Positions 19,185 to 28,251 of a stretch of DNA of 64,000 bases are shown one piece after another. The translations under genes and the position numbers were made by a program. The DNA comes from Methylobacterium currus (lineage in GTDB: Bacteria > Pseudomonadota > Alphaproteobacteria > Rhizobiales > Beijerinckiaceae): positions 4,438,001 to 4,502,000 of the forward strand of contig NZ_CP028843.1 of assembly GCF_003058325.1 (NCBI RefSeq). Reading direction: 5' to 3'. A model generated the notes under the pieces. The model was not told the DNA's origin, searched no databases, and saw only the letters and a list, made by a program, of their open reading frames with translations. Positions within the stretch are counted from its first letter, which is position 1. Each line of letters starts with the position of its first letter.

Positions 19185-20159
19185 ATGCCCAAGGCGATCC
19201 GGGTTCACGAATATGGCGGCCCCGAGGTGATGCGCTACGAGGAGGTGACGGTCGGCGAGCCCGGCCCTGGCCAGATCCGGGTGCGCCAGAGCGCGGTCGG
19301 CGTCAACTTCATCGACATCTACTTCCGCTCCGGCCACTACAAGGCGCCCCAGCTCCCCTTCACCCCCGGCAACGAGGGCGCCGGCACGGTGGTGGCGGTC
19401 GGCGAGGGCGTCACCGGCTTCAAGCCGGGCGAGCGGGTCGCCTACGGCTCGGCCTCGGGCACCTATGCCGAGGAGGTGGTGATCGACACCAAGCAGGTGG
19501 TGCGCCTGCCCGACGGCATCGACGACGACACCGCCGCCGCGATGATGCTCAAGGGCCTCACCACCCAGTACCTGCTGCGCCGCACCTACAAGGTCCAGCC
19601 TGGCGACACGATCCTGTTCCACGCCGCCGCCGGCGGCGTCGGGCTGATCGCAACGCAATGGGCGAAGCACCTCGGCGCCACGGTGATCGGCACCGTCGGC
19701 TCGGAGGACAAGGCCGAGCTCGCCCGCCAGCACGGCTGCGACCACGTCATCCTGTACCGCAACGAGGATTTCGCCGCGAAGGTCAAGGAGATCACCGGCG
19801 GCAAGGGCTGCGCGGTGGTCTATGACGGCGTCGGCCAGGCGACCTTCCCGGCCTCGCTCGATTGCCTGAGGCCCTTCGGCTATTTCGTGAATTTCGGCAG
19901 CGCCTCGGGGGCGATCACGCAATTCGACATCAGCCTGCTGGCCCAGAAGGGCTCGCTCTACGCCACACGCCCGACCCTGTTCACCCACACCGCCGACCGG
20001 GCGGTGCTGGAGGAGATGGCCGCCGACCTGTTCGAGGTGGTGCAGAGCGGCGCGGTGAAGATCCCGGTCCATACCCGGGCGAAACTCGCCGACGCCCCGA
20101 AGGTCCATGCCGACCTCGCCGGACGTCAGACGACGGGTGCCACGGTGATGCATCCGTGA
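19185..20159 (+). CDS. qor: NADPH:quinone oxidoreductase (zinc-independent MDR family)
   Basis: A 324-residue member of the medium-chain dehydrogenase/reductase superfamily, quinone oxidoreductase branch. It has the GroES-like N-terminal half with NEGAGTVVAVGEGV and the nucleotide-binding AAAGGVGLIATQWAKHLGA (about 145-165). Zinc-ligand cysteines are absent, as expected for Qor/zeta-crystallin enzymes. It reduces quinones with NADPH in the cytosol. GGGAG upstream supports ATG 19185. It is transcribed away from the ubiH-like gene; a functional link through quinones is plausible but not shown. Confidence 0.92.
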   Translation: MPKAIRVHEYGGPEVMRYEEVTVGEPGPGQIRVRQSAVGVNFIDIYFRSGHYKAPQLPFTPGNEGAGTVVAVGEGVTGFKPGERVAYGSASGTYAEEVVIDTKQVVRLPDGIDDDTAAAMMLKGLTTQYLLRRTYKVQPGDTILFHAAAGGVGLIATQWAKHLGATVIGTVGSEDKAELARQHGCDHVILYRNEDFAAKVKEITGGKGCAVVYDGVGQATFPASLDCLRPFGYFVNFGSASGAITQFDISLLAQKGSLYATRPTLFTHTADRAVLEEMAADLFEVVQSGAVKIPVHTRAKLADAPKVHADLAGRQTTGATVMHP

Positions 20160-20367
20160 TCATCTGATGCAGAATCATCGGGCCGCAAATCGGATTTCGC
20201 ACCAGTGAATCCCGCATTGACGACGATGACCTGCGAGACGCAAAAAATCTAAGCGGACGAACCGGTGGCCCGACACCGCTTCGTCCGCCTAGAGTTCCGC
20301 AGCGGCATCCGGGCCGAATCGGCCTTCACCGGACCGCTCCCGGATGTCCCGGCGGAGACCCGACACG

Positions 20368-21012
20368 ATGGATTCGTACGCCCTGCAGGCGACCGAGACC
20401 GATCTGCTCCTCGTCATCGACGTCCAGGCCGATTTCCTGCCCGGCGGCACGCTCGCGGTGCCGGACGGGGATGCGGTGATCGCACCGATCAACGCGCTCG
20501 GGCGCACGTTCAAGCACGTCGCCCTGACCCAGGACTGGCACCCGGCGGGCCATGCCTCCTTCGCCACCAGCCATCCGGGCAAAAAGCCCTTCGGCACCGT
20601 GCGTCTGGCTTACGGCGAGCAGGTCCTGTGGCCGGAGCACTGCATCCAGGGCACGCCCGGGGCGGAGCTGTCGCCGCTCCTCGCCCTGCCGCACGCCGAA
20701 TTGATCATCCGCAAGGGCTACCGGCCCGGGATCGACAGCTACTCGGCCTTCCGCGAGGCCGACCGCATCACCCCGACGGGCCTCGCCGGATACCTGCGCG
20801 AGCGCGGCTTCACCCGGATCTTCCTGTGCGGGCTCGCCACCGATTACTGCGTCGGCTGGAGTGCCATCGACGCCCGCGAGGCGGGGTTCCAGGCGGTGGT
20901 GGTCGAGGATGCCTGCCGGGCGATCGACCTCGACGGGTCCCTGGAGCGGGCCTGGGGCGACATGGCGGCGGCCGGGGTGGAGCGGGAGGAGAGTTGGGCC
21001 ATCGGGGGATAG
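20368..21012 (+). CDS. pncA: Nicotinamidase/pyrazinamidase
   Basis: A 214-residue isochorismatase-fold amidase converting nicotinamide to nicotinate in NAD salvage. The catalytic Asp (LLLVIDVQADF), metal-binding Asp/His pair (DWHPAGHASF), catalytic Lys (IRKGYRPG) and nucleophile Cys (GLATDYCVGW) are all present. ATG 20368 is preceded by GGAG; an ATG eight codons upstream (20344) is possible. It follows qor by about 200 bases. Length and motifs match the PncA family fully. Confidence 0.95.
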   Translation: MDSYALQATETDLLLVIDVQADFLPGGTLAVPDGDAVIAPINALGRTFKHVALTQDWHPAGHASFATSHPGKKPFGTVRLAYGEQVLWPEHCIQGTPGAELSPLLALPHAELIIRKGYRPGIDSYSAFREADRITPTGLAGYLRERGFTRIFLCGLATDYCVGWSAIDAREAGFQAVVVEDACRAIDLDGSLERAWGDMAAAGVEREESWAIGG

Positions 21013-21111
21013 GGCCCCTTCTTCGTCACTCCAAGCTCCGCCATGCGGCACCGGGGTGACGGCAAGGTTAGAAACCTGTCGAGCCTATCGACTGGCGTCG
21101 AGGGCTCAGCC

Positions 21112-21249
21112 TCAATCCTCGGGCCGACCCCATTTGCGGTCGAACGAGTGGGCGATGTGACACGCGTAGAGCAAACCGCCGACGCTGAAAACGACGGCGG
21201 TCACTGCAACCTGTATGGTCAGGGTACAGGTCAGCATGTCAGTTCTCAT
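21112..21249 (-). CDS. Tiny membrane protein (45 aa)
   Basis: A 45-residue open frame starting ATG 21249 and ending TGA at 21112. It encodes one strong hydrophobic helix (LTIQVAVTAVVFSVGGLLYA, residues 10-29) followed by a polar tail ending KWGRPED. A purine-rich GAGGGT lies just before the ATG. It is the last of three minus-strand frames (rimO, the membrane protein at 21298, this one) and is preceded by two strong hairpins. No family is recognised. The clean helix, tail and start context argue for a real small protein, but expression is unproven. Confidence 0.5.
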   Translation of the reverse strand: MRTDMLTCTLTIQVAVTAVVFSVGGLLYACHIAHSFDRKWGRPED

Positions 21250-21256
21250 ACCCTCG

Positions 21257-21288
21257 CGCCTTGGCATCGACACGTCGATGCCAAGGCG
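21257..21288. repeat. Perfect 14-bp hairpin
   Basis: CGCCTTGGCATCGA (21257-21270) pairs exactly with 21275-21288 across the loop CACG. It lies directly upstream of the 45-aa gene's start on the minus strand, so it could be a terminator for the gene before it or a 5' leader structure. Confidence 0.75.
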
Positions 21289-21297
21289 TCCGGCGCA

Positions 21298-21570
21298 TCA
21301 GCGCCGACGCCCGTTCGGGCTTAGCCAGCGCCTTCGAACGGGTCCGTTCGAAGGCGCGGCGGTATCACTGCGCAGGAACGTGAACGCGCCTTGGACCGCA
21401 CGATGTAGGACGAGTCCGGTCACGAGCCAAACGAGACTCTTCGGCCAAGCCTGGGTCATACCCGTCACCGTCGGCATGATGACCCCAGCGCCGATCACAC
21501 CGAGCGCCAGGGCGTTGAAGTAGCTCGCGAGCCGCTTCAGCCGCTCGTTGATGCGCTTGGCCGCGAGCTT
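21298..21570 (-). CDS. Small two-helix membrane protein, start unclear or frameshifted
   Basis: Reading from 21570 (KLAAKRINERLKRL) to the stop at 21298 gives 90 residues. An amphipathic basic helix is followed by two hydrophobic segments (FNALALGVIGAGVIMPTVTG and SLVWLVTGLVLHRAVQGAFTF), then a basic tail. The composition is protein-like, but no ATG, GTG or TTG precedes it in frame. A GTG at 21599, just after the rimO stop, would begin VDEAARTKR in another frame, as though one indel separates start and body. It is either a decayed gene or one with an unusual start. The hairpin at 21328-21357 falls inside its 3' end. Confidence 0.4.
   Translation of the reverse strand, partial: KLAAKRINERLKRLASYFNALALGVIGAGVIMPTVTGMTQAWPKSLVWLVTGLVLHRAVQGAFTFLRSDTAAPSNGPVRRRWLSPNGRRR
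21328..21366. repeat. Perfect 14-bp hairpin with GGCGGTATCA tail (repeat family member)
   Basis: The arms at 21328-21341 and 21344-21357 (GCGCCTTCGAACGG and its complement) are separated by only GT, then followed by GGCGGTATCA. The same GCGCCTTCGA...GGCGCGGCGGTATCA pattern recurs at 59251-59290, so this is a dispersed palindromic repeat of this genome, possibly used as a terminator. Confidence 0.75.
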
Positions 21571-21602
21571 GCGCGCTTGGTGCGGGCCGCCTCGTCCACC
21601 GC

Positions 21603-22919
21603 CTACACCGCCACCCCGTGCAGGTCGTAGGCATCCGCCGACTCGATCTTCACCGTCACGATGTCGCCGACCCGGACCGGGCGGCGGAAGGCGACGTGGA
21701 CGTTGCCGTCGATCTCGGGTGCGTCGTATTTCGAGCGGCCCTTGGCGACGGTCGGGCCGGCGGCGTCGATGATCACCGGCAGGCGCTTGCCGACCTTGGC
21801 CTTCTGCAAGCGGAGCGAGACCGCCTGCTGCGTCTCCATGAAGCGGCGCTGGCGCTCGGCCTTCACGGCGTCCGGCACCGCCTCCGCCACTTCGTTCGCG
21901 GGGGCGCCGCGCACCGGCTCGTACTGGAAGCAGCCGACGCGCTCGAGCTTGGCCTCCTTCAGCCAGGTCAGCAGCTCCTCGAACTCTGCGTCGGTCTCGC
22001 CCGGGAAGCCGACGATGAAGGTCGAGCGGATCGCGAGGTCCGGGCAGGTCGTGCGCCAGGACCGGATGCGCTCCAGCATCTTCTCCTGGTTGCCCGGGCG
22101 GCGCATGCGCTTGAGCACCGTCGGGCTCGCGTGCTGGAGCGGCATGTCGAGGTAGGGCAGGACCTTGCCCTCGGCCATCAGCGGGATGACCTCGTCGACA
22201 TGGGGGTAGGGATAGACGTAGTGCAGGCGCACCCAGGCGCCGAGCTCGCCCAGTTCCTTGGCGAGGTCGTAGAAGCGGGCCCGCACCTCGCGGTCGCGCC
22301 ATTGGCTCGTGGCGTAGCGGGTGTCGATGCCGTAGGCGCTGGTGTCCTGCGAGACGACGAGCAGCTCCTTGACGCCGGCCTTCACCAGCTTCTCGGCCTC
22401 GCGCAGCACGTCCGCCGCCGGGCGGCTGACGAGGTCGCCGCGCAGCTGCGGGATGATGCAGAAGGTGCAGCGGTTGTTGCAGCCTTCCGAAATCTTCAGG
22501 TAGGCATAGTGCCGCGGCGTCAGCTTGACGCCCTGCGGCGGGACCAGATCGAGGAACGGGTCGTGGGCCGGGGGCACCGCCTCGTGGACCGCCGCCACCA
22601 CCGATTCGTAGGCCTGCGGCCCGGTCACGGCGAGCAGGTTCGGGTACTTCTCGCGGATCTCCTCCGGCTGGGCGCCCATGCAGCCGGTGACGATCACCCG
22701 GCCGTTCTCCGCCATCGCGTCGCCGATCGCCTGCAGCGATTCGGCCTTGGCCGAATCGAGGAAGCCGCAGGTGTTGACGATGACCACGTCGGCGCCGTCG
22801 TGCTTGCGCGCCAGCTCGTAGCCCTCGGCCCGCAGGTGGGTGAGGATGCGCTCGGAATCGACCAGGGCCTTGGGACAGCCGAGCGACACGAAGGAGATCT
22901 TGGGGGCGGGTGCGTTCAT
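21603..22919 (-). CDS. rimO: Ribosomal protein S12 methylthiotransferase
   Basis: A 438-residue radical-SAM methylthiotransferase that modifies the conserved aspartate of ribosomal protein S12. The N-terminal MTTase domain has its three cluster cysteines (SLGCPK, NTCGF, TGCMG). The radical-SAM motif CNNRCTFC (C-x3-C-x2-C) is near 146-153, and a C-terminal TRAM domain covers about 370-438. The motif details fit RimO rather than MiaB. ATG 22919 gives [17 protein letters not shown]; the frame extends to 22991 without added conservation. It is transcribed toward the small membrane genes and divergent from pabB. Confidence 0.96.
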   Translation of the reverse strand: MNAPAPKISFVSLGCPKALVDSERILTHLRAEGYELARKHDGADVVIVNTCGFLDSAKAESLQAIGDAMAENGRVIVTGCMGAQPEEIREKYPNLLAVTGPQAYESVVAAVHEAVPPAHDPFLDLVPPQGVKLTPRHYAYLKISEGCNNRCTFCIIPQLRGDLVSRPAADVLREAEKLVKAGVKELLVVSQDTSAYGIDTRYATSQWRDREVRARFYDLAKELGELGAWVRLHYVYPYPHVDEVIPLMAEGKVLPYLDMPLQHASPTVLKRMRRPGNQEKMLERIRSWRTTCPDLAIRSTFIVGFPGETDAEFEELLTWLKEAKLERVGCFQYEPVRGAPANEVAEAVPDAVKAERQRRFMETQQAVSLRLQKAKVGKRLPVIIDAAGPTVAKGRSKYDAPEIDGNVHVAFRRPVRVGDIVTVKIESADAYDLHGVAV

Positions 22920-23125
22920 GGGCAGGGCAGATTTCGGCGAGGGCTGGATGCGGTGCCGGCCCACGGCCGAGGCGGCAGCGAGCAGGATCAAGGATTTAGG
23001 GAAGGATGCTGGGGCAGGCCTCTAGCACAGGGCAGGGCGTGCGTCACGGGGCCGGCACCTCGGCTCGGCATCTTGGCCCGACGGGCAGCTTCCGTTGCGG
23101 CCCCGGCCTCCGGTATCACGGCGCG

Positions 23126-24529
23126 ATGTGGAGCCGCCTCGTCACCCCCCTCGATCCCGCCGCCGCCGCGTCCCGGCTGCGCGCCAACGGGCCTCGCAGG
23201 CTGTCCGGCCTCGCGCTCCTCGACAGCGCGATGCGGCACGACACCCTTGGGCGCTACTCCTACCTCGCCGCCGATCCGTTCGGGTCATTCCGGGTGCGCG
23301 GCGGCCAAGCCTTCTGGAACGGCGTCGGCGTGCCGGGCGCGCCCCTCGCGGCGCTCAAGGCGGTGCTGGCGCCCTGGCGCACCGAACCGGATCCCGCCTT
23401 GCCGCCGTTCCAGGGCGGGGCGATCGGGTACATGGCCTATGATTTCGGTGCCAGCCTGGAGCGGGTGGCGCCGCCCGCGCGCCGGGCCGGCCTTACCCAC
23501 GACCTCGCCTTCGACCTCTACGCCACTCTGGTCGCCTTCGACCACCGGGCCGGCACCTGCCACCTGATCGCCACCGGATTCCCCGAGACCGACCTGGGCG
23601 CCAGAGCGAGGAAGGCCGCCTCCGATCTCGACGTCCTGGAGGCGGCCCTGAACGGCCCCGAACCGGCTGGCGAGGCCATCCCGGTGCCACCCCTCGCCTG
23701 GCGGTCGAACTTCACGGCAGAATCCTATGCGCAAGCGGTCGAGCGGGTGCGGGACTACATCCGGGCCGGCGACATCTACCAGGCCAACATCGCCCAGCGC
23801 TTCGAGGCCGCCCTGCCGCCGGGCTTCGATGCCTTCGCGTTCTACCGGCGCCTGCGGGCGCGCAACCCCGCGCCCTTCGCGGCCTATCTGGAATTCGACG
23901 GCCTCACCGTCGCCTCGTCCTCGCCCGAGCGCTTCCTGCGCCTCGACGACCGGCAGGTCGAGACCCGGCCGATCAAGGGCACGGCGCCGCGCGCCGCCGA
24001 CCCGGCCGAGGACCGCGCCAGGGCCGAGGCGCTGCTCGCCAGCGCCAAGGAGCGGGCCGAGAACGTGATGATCGTCGATCTCCTGCGCAACGACCTGTCG
24101 CGGATCTGCGCCCCCCACAGCGTCGCGGTGCCGACGCTCTGCGGGCTCGAGACCTATGCGGGGGTGCACCACCTCGTCTCGGCGGTCACCGGCACCCTGC
24201 GGGAGGGGGCGGACGGTCTCGACCTCCTGGGCGCGACCTTCCCGGGCGGCTCGATCACCGGGGCGCCGAAGCTGCGCGCCATGGACATCATCACGGAGAT
24301 CGAGGGCGATGCCCGCGAGCTCTATTGCGGGGCGATCGGCTGGATCGGCTTCGACGGCAGCCTCGACACCAGCATCGCCATCCGCACGGTGCTGATGGAC
24401 GAGACCCGCGCCGTGCTCCAGGCGGGCGGCGGAGTCACGCTGCTCTCGGACCCGGAAGCCGAGTACCACGAGACCCTGATCAAGGCCGAGCGGGTCTTCT
24501 CGGCCTTCGCGAGCGGGGAGGGCGCATGA
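23126..24529 (+). CDS. pabB: Aminodeoxychorismate synthase component I
   Basis: A 467-residue chorismate-utilising enzyme that aminates chorismate for folate (p-aminobenzoate) synthesis. The N-terminal domain has RYSYLAADPF. The C-terminal catalytic domain shows SSPERFLR, PIKGTAPR (the lysine motif of PabB), NVMIVDLLRNDLSRIC and GGSITGAPKLRAMDII. ATG 23126 starts MWSRLV; the frame opens at 23006. Its stop overlaps an ATG (ATGA at 24526), so a coupled partner gene was once present downstream. That partner is cut short and an integrase gene follows. Confidence 0.93.
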   Translation: MWSRLVTPLDPAAAASRLRANGPRRLSGLALLDSAMRHDTLGRYSYLAADPFGSFRVRGGQAFWNGVGVPGAPLAALKAVLAPWRTEPDPALPPFQGGAIGYMAYDFGASLERVAPPARRAGLTHDLAFDLYATLVAFDHRAGTCHLIATGFPETDLGARARKAASDLDVLEAALNGPEPAGEAIPVPPLAWRSNFTAESYAQAVERVRDYIRAGDIYQANIAQRFEAALPPGFDAFAFYRRLRARNPAPFAAYLEFDGLTVASSSPERFLRLDDRQVETRPIKGTAPRAADPAEDRARAEALLASAKERAENVMIVDLLRNDLSRICAPHSVAVPTLCGLETYAGVHHLVSAVTGTLREGADGLDLLGATFPGGSITGAPKLRAMDIITEIEGDARELYCGAIGWIGFDGSLDTSIAIRTVLMDETRAVLQAGGGVTLLSDPEAEYHETLIKAERVFSAFASGEGA

Positions 24530-24579
24530 TCCTCGTCATCGGTAGCGGCTGCCTGCGAAAGATCATGCTTCGCAGATAG
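24526..24579 (+). pseudogene. Truncated start of a pabB-coupled gene (possible glutamine amidotransferase)
   Basis: A 17-codon frame overlapping the pabB stop as ATGA begins MILVIGSG and stops at 24579. Glutamine amidotransferases PabA/TrpG usually begin MILVIDNYDSF, and their genes often follow the synthase partner. I infer that the first five codons of such a gene remain and the rest was replaced when the integrase-bearing segment inserted. Only five residues match, so chance is possible. Confidence 0.35.
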
Positions 24580-24636
24580 TTGAGTGCTGTCAGAGTGTTA
24601 AGCCGGGTCCGACCGTGCTACAACGGTGTGCCACTC

Positions 24637-26310
24637 ATGCTCTACAGGCTCGTTCGCCCGGTGAAGCGGCCAGACTCCTCCGTCCCCCAGTTCGTCCAGC
24701 GCATCCCGACCGATATCCTCCCGCTCGTGGCAGGCCGCACGCTCAGCCTGCCGCTCGGAGCCGAGACCGTCCTTGTCCGCGTGACGCCGAAAATGCGTAG
24801 CATCCGCTTCTCGCTGCGCACCCGTGACCCCGCCGAGGTGAAGGCCCGGCAGGGGCAGGTTGCGTCAGCCCTGGAGCGGCATTGGACGGCTCTGCGCAAC
24901 GGGGCACCCATGAGCCTCAACCATCGCCAGGCGACCGCCCTCGCGGGTGACCTCTACCGCTCGTGGGCCGATGCTGGGGCGGATCGCACCCTTGCCGTTC
25001 AGCTCATGCCGGATGGGCGCTGGGCTCGCGTCCGGGTAACGCCGGAGGAGGAGGCAGCCGGGTTTGCCAGTGCCAAGGAGAACCTTGAGGCCGCCCTGGC
25101 GACTGGCGATCCGTCCGAGCTTCAGACCCCGCTCGGGCCGCTGGTAGACCGCTTGTTGCGGGATCGCGGTATCGGCAGCGTGGACGACGACACGCGGCTC
25201 CTGCTCCTGGAGACCTTCGGCCTGGCCTTGCGGGACGCGTTCGCCGCCCGCGAGCGGAATGCCGAGGGCGATTACAGCCCCGATCCCAAGGCCGCACGGT
25301 TCCCCGAGTTCGAGCCGCCGGCCCGCACCCAATGCACCGCCGACGCCGCGCCGCCCAAGACCACCCTGTCTGGCCTCGTCGCCGATTGGTGGGCGGAGCG
25401 GAAGGCGGCGGGAACGAAACACGGCACGTTCGAGAGATACCGCCAGGCAGTCGCTAATCTCAGCGCCTTCCTCGGGCACGATGATGCGAACCGTGTCACC
25501 GTCGAGGACGTGATTGGCTTCAAGGACCACCGCCTAGCCAGCATCAGCCCGCGAACCGGGAAGACGCTCTCGGCGCAAACCGTGAAGTCCGGCGACCTGA
25601 ACGGCCTCAAGGTCATCTTCGGGTGGGCCGTCGCGAACAAGCGGCTCGCGAGCAACCCCGCCAAGGACGTGACGCTGAAGCTCGGCAAGCCTCAGAAGCT
25701 CCGGGGGAAGGGCTTCACCGACGAAGAGGCGAGCGCGATCCTGAAGGCCGCCTTGGAGTACAAGCCGCCGCGCGGGGAGGGGTCTTCGGTCGCTGCCGCC
25801 AAGCGGTGGGTGCCCTGGCTCTGCGCGTACAGCGGCGCACGCCTCGGCGAGATGTGCCAGCTTCGGAAGCGGGATATTCGACAGCACGGCCAGCACTGGG
25901 TCATCACCATCACGCCGGACGCCGGCACGGTGAAGACCAACCAGGCCCGGGAAGTCGTGCTTCACCCGCACCTCTTCGAACTCGGCTTCCTGGAGTTCGT
26001 CCAGAAGGCACCGGCGGGCCACCTCTTCGTACGGGAGGCCGCGGACGGGACCATCTGGAAGTCTCTGGGGAGCCTCAAGTCTCGCATGGCGCTCACCGTC
26101 AGGGCGACCATCACGGACGCGAACGTGGCGCCCAACCACGGCTGGCGGCATCGCTTCAAGACGGTCGGGCGTGAGGCCGGCATTGATGGTTGGGTGCTCG
26201 ATGCCATCCAAGGCCACGCCGCACGGACCGAGGGCGAGGGCTACGGCGAGGTGACCGTCAAGACGCTGGCGGATGCCATGGCGAAGTTCCCGAGGATCGA
26301 CGTGAGGTAG
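24637..26310 (+). CDS. Tyrosine recombinase / integrase
   Basis: A 557-residue integrase of the phage or island type. The N-terminal region carries the short beta segment seen in DUF6538-type integrases (FVQRIPTDILPLVAGRTLSL). A core-binding domain lies near 255-340 and the catalytic domain near 360-550. Catalytic residues are visible: Arg in SGARLGEMC (about 400), His/Arg in HGWRHR (about 500), His in QGHAA (about 526) and Tyr in GEGYGEV (about 535). ATG 24637 fits the family start; the frame opens at TTG 24580. The gene lies 58 bases past the truncated ORF, pointing along the island, as expected next to an attachment site. Confidence 0.92.
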   Translation: MLYRLVRPVKRPDSSVPQFVQRIPTDILPLVAGRTLSLPLGAETVLVRVTPKMRSIRFSLRTRDPAEVKARQGQVASALERHWTALRNGAPMSLNHRQATALAGDLYRSWADAGADRTLAVQLMPDGRWARVRVTPEEEAAGFASAKENLEAALATGDPSELQTPLGPLVDRLLRDRGIGSVDDDTRLLLLETFGLALRDAFAARERNAEGDYSPDPKAARFPEFEPPARTQCTADAAPPKTTLSGLVADWWAERKAAGTKHGTFERYRQAVANLSAFLGHDDANRVTVEDVIGFKDHRLASISPRTGKTLSAQTVKSGDLNGLKVIFGWAVANKRLASNPAKDVTLKLGKPQKLRGKGFTDEEASAILKAALEYKPPRGEGSSVAAAKRWVPWLCAYSGARLGEMCQLRKRDIRQHGQHWVITITPDAGTVKTNQAREVVLHPHLFELGFLEFVQKAPAGHLFVREAADGTIWKSLGSLKSRMALTVRATITDANVAPNHGWRHRFKTVGREAGIDGWVLDAIQGHAARTEGEGYGEVTVKTLADAMAKFPRIDVR

Positions 26311-26724
26311 TGCGCCGGGTGGCCGGGCTGCCGGTTTAAGCCGAGGGGTCACCCACCTGAGAAGACACCCACGCGCAGCGGCAGCGAGGTTCCCCCCTGG
26401 TAGGGGGCCCGGGTATTCCCTCCGCAGCGAACGCGAGCCCCGCCGGGGGCCTCTCCGGGAGGCAGCCGCCGAGCCGGTGCCGAGCCGCACTGAGGCCCGC
26501 CCTGCCGCGGCTGGAGGCACCGCCGCGCATCTCAGGCCACCACTAGGCCAGCCGCCCGCCCTCGGGCTACCCTCCCGCCGTGTCATCGAGCCCCGTCACC
26601 CGCCGCCGAGGCGCCGAGCCACCCGCCGGTCCCGCCATCGGCACCTTTTGTCCGCATGAGTATACCCATGCGGACGATGCTCTCGGCCCTCTGCTCAAGT
26701 CGTCCCGGACTTTGAGCGCCCGCC
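26311..26724. other. Intergenic region with a C/G hairpin, no gene seen
   Basis: This 414-base region lies between the convergent integrase and serine recombinase genes. It includes a CCCCC-TGGTA-GGGGG hairpin near 26394-26408, a possible terminator. I see no credible coding frame. Confidence 0.5.
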
Positions 26725-27348
26725 TCAGGCGGCGCGCTTCGCAATCTTGGCGATCGTCGCCCGGCTGCATCCCGTGGCGCTCTGCACCTGAGACCAGGAC
26801 ACGCCCTTTGCGAGCATCGCTGCGATGCTAGCGTTGCGCTCGGCGTCCTCCGGGCGGCCCTTGTAGCGCCCTTCGGCCTTGGCCCTGGCCTGGCCTTGCG
26901 CTTGCCGGCGGCGGCGGTCGTCGTAGTCCTTGCGCGCCACCGCGGCGAGCACGTCGAGCATCATTCCGTTGACCGCCTCGAACACGCGGGCCGTGAAGTC
27001 GTCGGGGCTGGCCGTCGCCATCATGTGCGAGGTCGGCAGATCCAGGGCGACGATGCGGATGCGCCGGGCCGAGATCTCCGCCTTCAGCTTCTCCCAGTCC
27101 TCGGCGGTGAGGCGCGAGAGGCGGTCGACCTGCTCGACCAGGAGCACGTCGCCCGGCCGCGCATCCTTCAGCAGGCGGAACAGCTCGGGACGGGCGATCT
27201 TCGCGCCGCCCTCGTTCTCGACGTACCAGCTCGCGACGTGGAGTCCGCGCTCGGTGGCGAAGGCGTCGAGCTGCGCGCGCGCCCGCTCGGCATCCTGCTC
27301 GGAGGTGGAGGCCCGGAGGTAGGCGCGGACGAACATGGCGGAGCCCAT
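26725..27348 (-). CDS. Serine recombinase (resolvase/invertase family)
   Basis: A 207-residue small serine recombinase. The catalytic serine is in YLRASTSEQDA; the RPELFRLLKDARPGDVLLVEQVDRLSRL segment is the conserved resolvase core. The C-terminal residues 165-207 form a helix-turn-helix (ISxMLAKGVSWSQVQSATGCSRATIAKIAKR-like) for DNA binding. Start ATG 27348 or 27336 (MFVRAYLRAS); neither has a strong ribosome site. It would resolve, invert or regulate the element. Its upstream region carries six GGTTCA/TGAACC-type repeats (27350-27456) that are candidate binding sites. Confidence 0.9.
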   Translation of the reverse strand: MGSAMFVRAYLRASTSEQDAERARAQLDAFATERGLHVASWYVENEGGAKIARPELFRLLKDARPGDVLLVEQVDRLSRLTAEDWEKLKAEISARRIRIVALDLPTSHMMATASPDDFTARVFEAVNGMMLDVLAAVARKDYDDRRRRQAQGQARAKAEGRYKGRPEDAERNASIAAMLAKGVSWSQVQSATGCSRATIAKIAKRAA

Positions 27349-27349
27349 C

Positions 27350-27456
27350 GGTTCAGTTTGGATGGTTCATATCATGCCAGTTCATTTTGAATGGTCAAGT
27401 GGTGCTTATTGAACCGCCTAGGGGCTGGTTCACCAAGGGAATACCCAACCTGAACC
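27350..27456. promoter_or_regulatory. Array of GGTTCA/TGAACC repeats (candidate recombinase or operator sites)
   Basis: GGTTCA occurs at 27350, 27364 and 27427, TGAACC at 27410 and 27451, with a related GTTCA at 27380. That makes six copies in about 107 bases, in both orientations, just upstream of the serine recombinase gene. This density suits a res site or autoregulatory operator. The role is inferred from spacing and position. Confidence 0.6.
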
Positions 27457-27583
27457 ATCACGAGGCGCCTGCCGCGCGCCCTGCGGGATCTCGTGGTCCG
27501 CTGCGCAGGGCATGAAGGTGGGCTTAACCGTACAGCGTGATAGGCTCCTTCGGCATGGAGGCCCGCCAAGTCGGGGAGCAGAG

Positions 27584-28018
27584 ATGCCGATCCGGCGGGA
27601 GCACCGCTTCTTCTATCCCATCGACTGGCCTCAGCTCTCTGACGCGATCCGCTTCCGGCGGGCGCGGGGCCGATGCGAGGAATGCGCCCGCCCGCACCTG
27701 CAGCGGGTCTTCCACCTCGGCGACGGCCGGTGGTGGGATGCCGAGATCTCGGGCTGGCGCGACGGCCAGGGCCGCCGGCTCCGGCAACGGCTGCGCGATC
27801 AGGACCTGCTTGCCCGAGTTCGCATTACGAAGGTGGTGCTGGCGGCGGCCCACCGCGACCACGACACGGCCAACAACGAAGACGCCAACCTGGCGGCGTT
27901 CTGCCAGCGCTGCCACATGCTGCACGACCGCGACGAGCATCAGCGCCGTCGCTGGCATACCCTGTTCCGGCGCAAGGCTATGGGTGACCTGTTCCAGGGG
28001 CCGTACTCGGCCGTCTGA
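27584..28018 (+). CDS. HNH-endonuclease-like zinc protein
   Basis: A 144-residue protein with two CxxC pairs: CEEC near residue 27 and CQRC near 107. Between and after them lie AAHRDHDTANNEDANLAAFC and CHMLHDRDEH, the pattern of an HNH nuclease zinc knuckle with His-Asn-His residues. The C-terminal LFRRKA is basic. It probably nicks or cuts DNA, and such genes are common in phages and integrated elements. ATG 27584 gives MPIRREHRFFY with a purine-rich GGGGAGCAGAG upstream; the frame opens at 27512. It is the only plus-strand gene between the recombinase and the surface-protein gene. Confidence 0.75.
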   Translation: MPIRREHRFFYPIDWPQLSDAIRFRRARGRCEECARPHLQRVFHLGDGRWWDAEISGWRDGQGRRLRQRLRDQDLLARVRITKVVLAAAHRDHDTANNEDANLAAFCQRCHMLHDRDEHQRRRWHTLFRRKAMGDLFQGPYSAV

Positions 28019-28251
28019 GGCCGCCACCGCGGCCGGCCGAAGAAGGTCGTAGCTGCCGCCAAGTGATCAGCGACGAGCCATACCAGAACGCTCCTAGCAG
28101 CTGATCATTGGCCCGTCAGTCACATCAGTTCTTCTGCCGCCTCTCGGCCGCTCGGCTGGCGTCAGCATCGGGCCAGGACACAGCAGTCTCTCCTGTGTCC
28201 TGACCGCGATCGCCCCAACAAAAAGGGCCTCAGCAGACTTGGCGAGCAATC

